Positions 11,011-21,587 of a stretch of 64,000 nucleotides of DNA are shown one piece after another (within the stretch, counting starts at the first letter, position 1; every line of letters starts with the position of its first letter). The notes under the pieces were generated by a model, which did no database searches, was not told where the DNA came from, and saw only the letters and a list, made by a program, of their open reading frames with translations. The stretch comes from Haematobia irritans (lineage: Eukaryota > Arthropoda > Insecta > Diptera > Muscidae). Made by a program: the position numbers and the translations under genes. The DNA lies in assembly GCF_050003625.1 (NCBI RefSeq), contig NC_134397.1, positions 222,456,537 through 222,520,536 on the forward strand, given 5' to 3'.

Positions 11011-11944
11011 AAGGGTGATTCTTTTGAGGTTAGGATTTTCATGCATTAGTATTTGACAGATCACATGGGATTTCAGACATGGTGTCAAAGAGAAAGATGC
11101 TCAGTATGCTTTGACATTTCATCATTAATAGACTTACTAACGAGCCACAACGTCGAATTTTCAGTGAATGGGCCCTAGAAAAGTTGGCAGAAAATCCGCT
11201 TTTTTATCGACAAATTTTGTTCAGCGATGAGGCTCATTTCTGGTTGAATGGCTACGTAAATAAGCAAAATTGCCGCATTTGGAGTGAAGAGCAACCAGAA
11301 GCCGTTCAAGAACTGCCCATGCATCCCGAAAAATGCACTGTTTGGTGTGGTTTGTACGCTGGTGGAATCATTGGACCGTATTTTTTCAAAGATGCTGTTG
11401 GACGCAACGTTACGGTGAATGGCGATCGCTATCGTTCGATGCTAACAAACTTTTTGTTGCCAAAAATGGAAGAACTGAACTTGGTTGACATGTGGTTTCA
11501 ACAAGATGGCGCTACATGCCACACAGCTCGCGATTCTATGGCCATTTTGAGGGAAAACTTCGGAGAACAATTCATCTCAAGAAATGGACCGGTAAGTTGG
11601 CCACCAAGATCATGCGATTTGACGCCTTTAGACTATTTTTTGTGGGGCTACGTCAAGTCTAAAGTCTACAGAAATAAGCCAGCAACTATTCCAGCTTTGG
11701 AAGACAACATTTCCGAAGAAATTCGGGCTATTCCGGCCGAAATGCTCGAAAAAGTTGCCCAAAATTGGACTTTCCGAATGGACCACCTAAGACGCAGCCG
11801 CGGTCAACATTTAAATGAAATTATCTTCAAAAAGTAAATGTCATGGACCAATCTAACGTTTCAAATAAAGAACCGATGAGATTTTGCAAATTTTATGCGT
11901 TTTTTAAAAAAAAAAAGTTATCAAGCTCTTAACAAATCACCCTT
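11011..11944 (+). mobile_element. rosa-type mariner (DD41D), internally deleted copy
   Basis: Ends AAGGGTGATT and AATCACCCTT, flanked by TA (11009-11010 and 11945-11946). It is collinear and nearly identical to the full element at 44666, except that exactly 372 bp corresponding to 44801-45172 there are missing, with GC at both deletion edges. Such near-identity points to recent activity of the family. Confidence 0.92.
11124..11837 (+). pseudogene. rosa-type transposase, start codon lost and 124 codons deleted
   Basis: The frame runs from ATT (ATG in the sister copy) to TAA with no internal stop, because the 372-bp deletion removes exactly 124 codons. Lost is most of the N-terminal HTH DNA-binding part. 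Kept is the whole catalytic domain: FSDEAHF (first Asp, at 11226), WFQQDGATCH (second Asp) and SCDLTPLDYF (third Asp). From the second Asp to the LTPLD Asp there are 41 intervening residues, the DD41D spacing reported for rosa of Ceratitis. Unlike the full copy at 44779, this one keeps the first catalytic Asp. Without its HTH region and ATG it should be inactive. Confidence 0.9.
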
Positions 11945-12220
11945 TACAAGAGATGTCCTATTGCCCGATTGAATATCGCAAATATATAGTATGGGATTTT
12001 TGTCTAAAGACCATCCTTAACGTTCCTGAAAATTGCAAGAATATCGGGGAACTCATAATCAAGTTTCAAAATGTCGAGCAAGGAGGAGATTCCCCTTACC
12101 GGCAAAATTTTAAAAAAGTGGAACCTTCAACGTACCTCGTATGAACATTTCATGGAATAGGCCGATAGCCTCTAGTTGCTAGTGTCCGTGAAAATAAGTT
12201 TGATATAATTTGTAATTATA

Positions 12221-15200
12221 CACTGAAAAAAATATTTACGTGATGTTAAAGATTACGCAACCTAAATTTTAGGATGCGAAATTTACAAACTATTAAAGAC
12301 AAATTTCTTTAAAATAATGAAATTTTAATTAAAATAAAGTTTATAATCTTTGCTTCAAAAATTATTTTCATTAAATGCTGGTGACATTTCCGAGTGTAAT
12401 TTACAAAATTTGTGTCCTTCCGTTAAAGTGTCATGTCTTGAAACTAAGGCTAATTTTCCTTAAAGTAAAGGAACACATTTTTCATTTAAAGAAATTGTCT
12501 TTAAATTAACTGAAATATTGAATCTTTAGATTTAAGATAAAAACGCTTCAAATATAGGCTATCATCTTTGGTTTAAAGTTTTTTTTTTGGAATTAAGAAA
12601 ACATTTTTTACTTTAAAGTATCCGTTATAATTTGTATTTTAAACTGGCATTTGTTTGTATATGTGTAACTTTATTAATAAACCGCGAAAAAAGAATGAAA
12701 ATTCGATAAATAAAATCTGAATACTAACTTTAATTTTATTGATCATAGATTTAAAGCCACATAGGTCGCTAAAAAATTTCTTTATTTACAAGAAGCCGTA
12801 ACTTTGGCTCGGAATCAATACCAAAATCCTTAAGGGAAGGTCAAAATCTTTGGGTCCAAATAAATTTTTAGCCTATATTTGAAGCGTTTTTATCTTAAAT
12901 CTAAAGATTCAATATTTCAATTAATTTGAGGATGATTTCTATAAATCAAAAATGTGTTTCTTTTTTTCATGAAAAATTTGACTTAGATCAAAGGCTTTAA
13001 CGGAGGGATGCAAATTTCCAAAATGTGTGTCCTAATATAAATAAATTCAATAAAAAAGACTTTTATTTTAATAAAAATTTCATTATTTATTTATTTAGTC
13101 AATGGAATACATATCCTTTTAAAGAAATTTTCAAGAGAACTAATGATGTTCTGGAAATCTGAAATTTGGGTACAAACATTTTGTCAAAGTGGCGAAGTGA
13201 ACCTTTTGTAGTCTTCAAATTCGAAAAGTTTAGCGTGCAACTAATCAACTTTTGATGTTGTTCAATAGTGGCTAATCGTCTTTTTATAGTGAGAATAATC
13301 GACTAATTGAATTTTAATGACAAAATCGGAAAGTCCAATTTTAAACGGAAGGCATAATGTGACGTACTAGATCTTTTCATACAATGAAACTTTTTTGTGT
13401 CCTAAATTCAATAAAAACGAATATTCAAGCAAAGGCTATAAATTTTATTTTAGTTAAAATTTCTTTATTTTAAAGAAATTTTTCTTTTTCAGTCCAAGGA
13501 TATTTTCTTTATATTTCAAAATGTGTGACAAAGCCGAAGTTCAAATGCCAAAGAATTAGTTGTCCAAGTAAATCGTTTTTTTTCACTATACGTAAAAACA
13601 CAGTCAGGCAACAGAGATGTCGCCCTCCCCGACCTAATATCGAAAAATAAAATGCGGATCTTTCTTGGATCTTGGGATCATCCGTTACATGACCTGAAAA
13701 TTTCAAGCAAATCAGAGAACTTGAGTCTAAAAGGGGGGTCTCCTCCCCGTTTAAAAATTAATTTCATAACATCCGCCCACGTTGTATGCAACTTTCAGGT
13801 AAATCGGAAAAGTCAAGTTTTTCACTGTACCTTCACTCAAAAAAAAGTTTACTTGGATCCAAAGATTTTGACCTTCCCTTAATGATTTTGGTATTGATTC
13901 CGAGCCAAAGATGCGGCTTCTTTAAAATAAAGAAATTTTTAGCGACATATCTGGCTCTAGGACCAATAAAATTAAAATTAGGATACAGATCTCATTTATC
14001 AAATTTTCATTTTCTTTTCGCGGTTTATTAATAAAGGTACTCATGTACAAACAAATGCCAGTTTAAAATCCAAATTATAACGGATACTTCAAAGTAAAAA
14101 ATGTTTTCTTAATTTAAAAAAAAAAACAAGTATATACAGCACTAAGTTCGGCCGGGCCGAATCTTAAATACCCACCACCATGAACCAACTATTAGGGTTT
14201 CCTTTGAAATTTCAGGAGGGTTTGAGGACACTTCCCGAAGATAAATTTAAAGATTTCACCTATGAGGACTATATCAGATTCTGGATTTATAAGAACCATT
14301 TTTGTTTGAGTTTTAGAGGAATCATTAACATCTCTTGTAAGTGTGCAAGAAAAGTATAAAATAACGTCTTCATATGAAATCTTAAATATGTAGAAGTAAA
14401 ATCAGGAAATTTTACATTGAGTTTCAAGCAAATTTCATGATCAGTGCGCCTTCTACACCCTCAAGAAGTGAAGTCGGTCTATATGGAGGCATTACCAAAT
14501 GGACCGATAAAAACTTAATCCGATACACGGGCTCACAAAAACCTACAATACCACAATATTTACAATTTCAGGAAAATCAGATAAAAACTACGTTTTCTAG
14601 AAACCCAAGGAGTTAAATCGGGAGATCGTTCTTATGGGGGCTATACTAAAATATGGACCGATACTCACCATTTTCGGCACACCTCTTTATGGTCCTCAAA
14701 ATACATCTAGATTTCCAATTTCAGGCAAATAGGATAAAAACTTTGGATTCTAGAAGCCCAAGAAGTAAAATCGGGAAATCGGTCCATATGGGGGATATAC
14801 CAAAATATGGACCGATACTCACCATTTTCGGCACACCTCTTTATGGTTCTAAAATACCTCTAGATTTCCAATTTCAGACAAATTGGATAAAAACTACGGT
14901 TTCTATAAGCCCAAGACCCCAAATCGGGAGGTCGTTTTATATGGGGACCATACCAAAACATGGACCGATACTCACAATTTTTGGCACACGTATTTGTGGT
15001 CCTACAATACCTCTAGATTTCCAATTTCAGGCAAATTGAATAAAAACTGCGGTTTCTATAAGCCCAAGAAGTAAAATCGGGAGATCGGTCTATATGGGAG
15101 CTATATCAAAATATGGACCGATACTCACAATTGTTGGCACACTTCTTTATGGTCATAAAATACCTCTAGATTTCAAATTTCAGGCAAATTGGATAAAAAC

Positions 15201-15873
15201 TACGATTTCTATAAGCCCAAGACCCCAAATCGGGAGGTCGGTTTATATGGGGACTATATCAAAACCTGGACCGATATAGCCCATCTTCGAACTTGACCTG
15301 CCTGCAGACAAAAGACGAGTTTGTGCAAAATTTCAGCACGATTGCTTCATTATTGAAGACTGTAGCGTGATTACAACAGACAGACAGACAGACAGACGGA
15401 CAGACGGACATCGTTATATCGTCTTAGAATTTCTCCCTGATCAAGAATATATATACTTTATATAGTCGGAAATCGATATTTCGATGTGTTTCAAACGGAA
15501 TGACAAACTTATTATACCCCCGTCACCATTCTATGGTGGTGGGTATAAAAACTTTAAACCAAAGATGAAAAATGTCCAAAATAAGTCTTAGCCTATATTT
15601 GAAGCGCTTTCATCTTAAATCTAAAGATTCAATATTTCAGTTAATTTAAGGACGATTTCTTTAAATCAAAAATGTATTTCTTTACATTAAGGAAAATTAG
15701 CCTTAGTTCAAAGACATGAGACTTTAACGGAGGGACGCAAATTTACAAAATTTGTGTCCTAAATTTAATGAAAATAATTTTTGAAGCAAAGATTATAAAC
15801 TTTATTTTAATTAAAATTTCATTATTTTAAAGACATTTGTCTTTAATAGTTTGTAAATTTCGCATCCTAAAAA
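12221..15873. mobile_element. Long inverted-repeat element G, copy 1 (split by family A)
   Basis: The left end is CACTGAAAAAAATATTTACG. A left arm (about 12262-12660) recurs inverted on the right in two pieces (about 14037-14120 and 15553-15873). Shared phrases include TAGTTTGTAAATTTCGCATC and its complement, and GCCTATATTTGAAGCG with its complement. The last part of the right terminus, beyond CGCATCCTAAA, is missing. A second inner inverted pair near 12790-12860 and 13846-13925 contains GGTATTGATTCCGAGCCAAAG. No ORF. The structure suggests a foldback-like or compound MITE. Confidence 0.7.
14126..15551 (+). mobile_element. Family-A DINE/Helentron-like element, copy 1
   Basis: 5' head: ACAAGTATATAC, then the GC-rich palindrome TTCGGCCGGGCCGAA, then TACCCACCACCAT. 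The middle is a run of 153-bp monomers (phrases CCGATACTCAC, TCGGCACACCTCTTTATGG, CCTCTAGATTTC). The 3' side has a CAGACAGACAGACGGACGG microsatellite, CCTGATCAAGAATATATA, and ATGGTGGTGGGTA plus TAAAA. The 13-base 5' motif and the 3' motif are exact reverse complements. It sits inside the right arm of element G. No protein is expected; Helentron-type enzymes would act in trans. Confidence 0.85.
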
Positions 15874-15918
15874 AAGTTGGGCAAAGGGAAGGTTCTCCAA
15901 TGGAAAAATAAAGTAGCG

Positions 15919-16267
15919 TAGGTTAGGTTAGGTTATGTGGCAGCCCGATGTATCAGGCTCACTTAGACTATTCAGTCCATTGTGATACCACAGTGGTGAA
16001 CTTCTCTCTTATCACTGAGTACTGCCCGATTCCATGTTAAGCTCAATGACAAGGGACCTCCTTTTTATAGCCGAGTCCGAACGGCGTTCCACATTCCAGT
16101 GAAACCACTTAGAGAAGCTTTGAAACCCTCAGAAATGTCACCAGCATTACTGAGGTGGGATAATCCACCGCTGAAAAACTTTTTGGTGTTCGGTCGTAGC
16201 AGGAATCGAACCCAACACCTTGTGTATGCAAGGCGGGCATGCTAACCATTGCACCATGGTGGCTCCC
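15919..16267 (-). mobile_element. tRNA-derived SINE, copy 2
   Basis: Near full-length and inverted. It opens with GGTTAGGTTAGGTTATGTGG (the tail) and ends with the head complement, GGGCATGCTAACCATTGCAC. Body phrases match copy 1 without its insertion. The pol III boxes are on the minus strand. Confidence 0.92.
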
Positions 16268-17724
16268 GTATTGCACCACGGTGGTAGCGTATGTTTGTCA
16301 TTATCCTCTAACAATTAAAATTTAACACTTTCTCTTCTATAATAAGGCCTTCAGAATTTCGTATTCTGAACCCTCAAAAACCTGGACTTTTGTTTTTTTT
16401 TTTATTGCATCACCATCCTACATATCATTCACTTTACTGATGTTTGTGATGCTGCCACCGACAGATGCCAACTACTTAACTAAAACTATTTACAGATCAT
16501 TGTGAAATAAATGAAAGACTGTTTAGCCTGGAAATGTGATGCGTATGTTTTCACGTTCAATTTCGTTTTCTAGATTTAAAGAATGCATTTGTTTTGTTGG
16601 TGGAAATGTGGTACTCTACAGATAAGAGCTGCTGCACTGCAGCAACTCTGTAGTTAGTAGTGGTTGTAGCAATCAACAGTCACAAGGAGTTGTTGGCAGC
16701 AACAGTGTTGTTGATTTGCTGCTAATGCTGCTGCTACTATTTTTCCTTTAGCTATTTGAAATTCTACTCGAGTCCTCGAGAAGATATAGCAAAACTCGTT
16801 GCATGTACTAAACACACAAACACACACATGAATAAAATCTTGAAATCTTGTTGGCGTAATCTAGCCAAGTAAGAATGGTTTTCCTTTCTTTGGGATTTTT
16901 TTTTCTTTGTTTGATTTCTTGAGAAAAAACTAACAACGACAAAGCCAACAAGAAGAAGAACAAACATCTTTATATGGACATCACAGTGTACAAGTGCGGG
17001 ACCAAGCAATCCAATCATTCTCATCATGGTCATCTCCTCTATCTTCTCCTCCTTGGTGTCACCTTAGATCATATCAAAAAGCATCATTGTACAATGGGCG
17101 GCTTTTGTCTTACCCGACGGACGACCTCATCAACAACAATAGTAGCAGCAACATCTTCAACATCATTATCATCCGGAGCAACATTTCTGTGTTGTTTTTT
17201 ATTTTTATTTTTTTTTCATTTTTCAAGAACCAGTCTAACGTCACAATATGTTCATTGAAATTGCATTGTTAGGTCTTTATTTGGTCTGAGATATGTCGCC
17301 GCAAGTCGATGGGTTAGTTTGGGCTTCATCATAACCACCACCATCATCGCCTCCGCCACCTACTTGTTGTCTACCTCGCATGGTCATTTTTGTAAAATTT
17401 GTAGCCAATCTAAGAACATTCAGTTGTATTTGCTTTAGCTACTACCAATACTTGTCTTCATTTGCCCTTGGCTTATGGTGTCTACGCCTAGCCTTTTTCC
17501 AAGCAAAGTGCCTACAAAATTGGCTTTAATTGAAAGTCACGTTTAATATAATCTCTTGGTTATGGTGTTTAAATTACATTAGAGTACCATTCTTGGTTCT
17601 TGGCAATGTGAAACTTCTAAATATGGAATACAACGAAAAACGATATGGACAAATTATGGCTGATGGCAAAGGCGGTAAGGTATGATTGTTCATTTTACGT
17701 AATTCTATAGTCTAAACATCTTAA
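16268..17724. other. No gene recognised; simple-sequence-rich unique DNA
   Basis: The CAG/CTG-rich stretches near 16630-16740 and the ACA/ACC-rich stretch near 17110-17350 are common in fly introns and enhancers. Overlapping short ORFs exist but are low in complexity. It is the least repetitive stretch of the left half. I cannot assign an exon. Confidence 0.5.
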
Positions 17725-18098
17725 CCCTTTGACTACCGATGTCCCCTTAGGAGGACATTCGTAAATAACACCAAAATCTATTTTACCATTTAGTTTCGAT
17801 TTATTTCTCAATGTTATTCTAAGGTAGAGGCTTTAATCTAAATAAGCTAAAAATATTTTTCATATTGCTAAGCACTAAAAACTTCTTTAACCATAAACGA
17901 AAAATATGAAATTTTGAGAACATTTTTATAGTGTATGTCTCTAGTAAATGGACATTAATACAATAATTATAGCTGACATTTTGTTTATATTTTTTTCACA
18001 CTTTTACAAATATTATAGGCAAAATAGCGCTTATTTTTGTAAGGCCATTTGGTCACAGATCAGTTTTTAACATTAGGTTTATTTCGTTAGTGAAAGGG
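17725..18098. mobile_element. piggyBac-like MITE with TTAA flanks
   Basis: Ends CCCTTTGACTACC and GTTAGTGAAAGGG, immediately flanked by TTAA (17721-17724 and 18099-18102). TTAA duplication with CCC-starting ends is the hallmark of the piggyBac superfamily. It has 374 bp and no ORF, so it is non-autonomous. Confidence 0.75.
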
Positions 18099-18157
18099 TT
18101 AAACACACACAAAATTTAGATTTCGGTTCGAATTGGTGAGAAGAGGTCCATACCTTG

Positions 18158-20772
18158 AAATCGTCTTTAAATTAAATGATATATTGATTTCTTTAAATTA
18201 AATGATATATTGAAATTTGAAAAAGATAAAAACGCTTCAAATATAGGCTAAGAGTTATTTTGAGGATTTAGCATCTTTGGTTTTAGGAATCAAGAAAATA
18301 TTTTTTTATTTTGAAGTATTTGCTATAATATGGATTTTTAAGCTGTAATTTATTTGTGACAGAACAGCTTTTTCATTTTATCGTAAATAGAGAATAGAAC
18401 TTCGATAAATGCGATCCCTATGCTAATTTTAATTTTTATACCCTGCGCCACACTGTGGAAACGGGTATTATAAGTTATTGCATATGTTTGCAACACCCCG
18501 AAGGAGACGAGATAGACACATGGTGTCTTTGGCAAAAATGCTCAGGGTGGGCTCTTGAGTCGATATAGCCATGTCCGTCTGTCCGTGAACACATTTTTGT
18601 AATCAAAGTCGAGGTCCCAGTTTTACTCCAATCGACTTCGAATTTGGCACAAGTATGTGTTTTGGCTCAGAATAGAACTCTATTGATTTTGAAATCGGTC
18701 CAGATTTAGATATAGCTCTCATATATGTATATTTCGCCCGATATGGACTTATATGGCCCCAGAAGCCAGAGTTTTACCCTAATTTGCTTAAAGTTTTGCA
18801 CAAGAAGAACAATTAGTACTATAGTCAAGTGTGCCAAATTTTATTGAAATCGGTTCAGATTTAGATATAGCTCCCATATATATCTTTCGCCCGATATGGA
18901 CTAATACGGTCCCAGAAGCCAGAGTTTTACCCCAATTTGGTTGAAATTTCGCACTAGGAGTACAATTAGTAGTGTAGTCAAGTGTGCCAAATTTTATTGA
19001 AATCGGTTCTGATTTAGATATAGCTTCCATATATAGCTTTCGCCCGATTTACACTCATATGGCCACAGAGGCCAATTTTCTGCTCCGATTTAGTTGAAAT
19101 TTTGCACAGGGAGTAAACTTAGCATTATTGCTATGCGTGCCAAATTTGGTTGAAATCGGTTCAGATTTAGATATATCTCCCATATATAGCTTTCACCCGA
19201 TTTACACTCATATGACCACAGAGGCCAATTTTTAACTCCGATTTAGTTGACATTTTGCACAGGGAGTAGAATTAGCATTGTAGCTATGCGTGTCAAATTT
19301 GGTTGAAATCGGTTCAGATTTAGATATAGCTCCCATATATAGCTTTCGCCCGATTTACACTCATATGACCACAGAGGCCAATTTTTAACTCCGATGTAGT
19401 TGAAATTGAAATGCACAGGGAGTAAAATTAGCATTGTAGCTATGCGTATCAAATTTGCTTGAAATCGGTTCAGGTTTAGATATATCTCCCATATATAGCT
19501 TTTGCCCGATTTACACTCATATGACCATATATGCCAATTTTGTGCTCCGATTTGGTTAAAATTTTGCACAGGGAGTAGAATTAGCATTGTAGCTATGCGT
19601 GCCAAATTTGTTTGAAATCGGTTCAGATTTAGATATAGCTCCCATATATATATTTCGCCCGATATGGACTTATATGGCCCCAGAAGCCAGAATTTTACCC
19701 TAATTTGCTTAACATTTTGCACAAGAAGAACAATTAGTACTATAGTCAAGTGCGCCACATTTTATTGAAATCGGTTCAGATTTATATATAACTCCCATAT
19801 ATAGCTTTCGCCCGATTTATAATCATATGGCCACAGAGGCCAATTTTTTGCTCCGATTTAGTTGAAATTTTGCACAGGGAGTAAACTTAGCATTATTGCT
19901 ATGCGTGCCAAATTTGGTTGAAATCGGTTCAGATTTAGATATATCTCCCATATATAGCTTTCGCCCGATTTGTACTCATATGACCACAGAGGCCAATTTT
20001 TAACTCCGATTTAGTTGAAATTTGGCACAGGGAGTAGAATTAGCATTGTAGCTATGTGTGCCAAATTTGGTTGAAATCGGTTCAGATTTAGATATAACTC
20101 CCATATATAGCTTTCGCCCGATTTACACTCATATGACCACAGAGGCCTATTTTTAACTCCGATTTAGTTGAAATTTTGCACAGAGAGTAGAATTAGCATT
20201 GTTGCTATGTGTGCCAAATTTGGTTGAAATCGGTTCAGATTCAGATATAGCTCCCATATATATGTTTTTCTGATTTCGACAAAAATGGTCAAAATACCAA
20301 CATTTTCCTTGTAAAATCGCCACTGCTTAGTCGAAAAGTTGTAAAAATGACTCTTACTTTCCTAAACTTCTAATACATATATATAGACCGATAAATCATA
20401 AATAAACTTTTGCGAAGTTTCCCTAAAATTGCTTCAGATTTAAATATTTCACATATTTTTTACTAATATTGTGTTCCACCCTAGTGCCGACTTAAATTTT
20501 GAGTCTATAGATTTTGTAGAAGTCTATCAAATTCTGTCCAGATCGAGTGATATTTAAATGTATGTATTCGGGACAAACCTTTATATATAGGCCCCAACAC
20601 ATTTGACGGATGTGATATGGTATCGAAAATTTAGATCTACAAAGTGGTGCACGGTATAATATAGTCCGCCCCGACCGACTTTAGACTTTCCTTACTTGTT
20701 TTGATTCTAGATTAGATATTTGGCTCGAAATCAATACCAAATAAACTAATGGAATCAGCAGTTTTTCAGTGT
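18158..20772. mobile_element. Element G, copy 2 fragment, split by family B
   Basis: The left part (to about 18432) repeats the G arm: ACGCTTCAAATATAGGCTAA and phrases like AGTATTTGCTATAAT. The right part (20703-20772) carries GGCTCGAAATCAATACCAAA and ends TTTTTCAGTG. The family-B element fills the middle. Arms are truncated and no coding frame is seen. Confidence 0.6.
18433..20702 (-). mobile_element. Family-B DINE/Helentron-like element, long tandem copy
   Basis: Read on the minus strand: a 5' head AACAAGTAAGGAAAGTCTAA with a GC-rich palindrome around AGTCGG; about ten 153-bp monomers (ATCGGTTCAGATTTAGATAT, CTCCCATATATAGCTTTCGC); a short CCGTCTGTCCG microsatellite; and the tail hairpin ending TACCCTGCGCCAC on the plus strand. 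Adjacent monomer landmarks are 153 bp apart (for example about 19168 and 19321). Minus-strand ORFs here are by-products of a period divisible by three. The 5' motif matches the 3' hairpin arm with a few mismatches. Confidence 0.85.
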
Positions 20773-21587
20773 GATTGGTCTGATATATTTTGTGGTTTTA
20801 CGGTATTTCTATTAACGGATTCTTAATTTCGAATCTCTTTTTTATCAGTCCTTGGAATCTCGTACATGGTCTATTTTCTCTCCTAATTCACGGTAATAAT
20901 CAGACTAGGCCGGGGTACATATTTCTTTGTAACGTCTAATACAATTCAAACATCTCCTTTATTCTGGAAAGTAGGTTCCTGTCTAAACTTCCTTAGGGTT
21001 TCGAAAAATGCTTTTGCATTGTAACAATTCAAGTCGAACCATTTTTCGGACTTTTGAAACACAAAGCCATTTTTGTGAGGATTGTTTTGTGTATTTTAAT
21101 AATTTTAATAAGTTCACCACATTCAAGTGGGATTTCTAAACTAATTTCACAAATCAAATTTTTCAAACTGATCTGATATGCATCACGGTTATTTTTGTTC
21201 CAATAGATTCCTATATTCGACATCGTCTGGATGGCATAATAAATATTTCAGTAATTGAAAAACTTGGTCACCCTGAAATCCGGACACACCTGATAACTCG
21301 ACGTGTGATATATTAACACATTAAAAATGAATCTTTTATAACTCGACACCTCCGAATTGTGAACAAAATTAAGGCGAGGGTGTCCACTTCTCAAAGGTTT
21401 CACGGTAAATGGTTCGCCATTTGAGGATTAACTAAAATTACGATTTTGGGATCCCATTTTGGTAAAAGTAGCTGGAAACACAGACGTTTTCGCCGTTGAT
21501 ATATCTTGTTCTAGAGTCGCTAAAATACTTTTAATTTGATTAAATGGAATAAAAATTAAAGACAATGGCTTTGAGTGAATGAATTAA
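20773..21587. other. No gene recognised
   Basis: AT-rich sequence with no repeat landmark or coding frame that I can support. Confidence 0.5.

Noticed and set aside
16974..17272. Two overlapping 92-94 codon ORFs in simple-sequence DNA
   Set aside because: Ser/Thr/His-rich low-complexity translations of ACA/CAT-rich DNA in two frames; no evidence for either.
19243..19758. 171-codon minus-strand frame
   Set aside because: Same explanation in family B: 51-residue periodicity from a 153-bp monomer, in a different frame from the YMGAI one.
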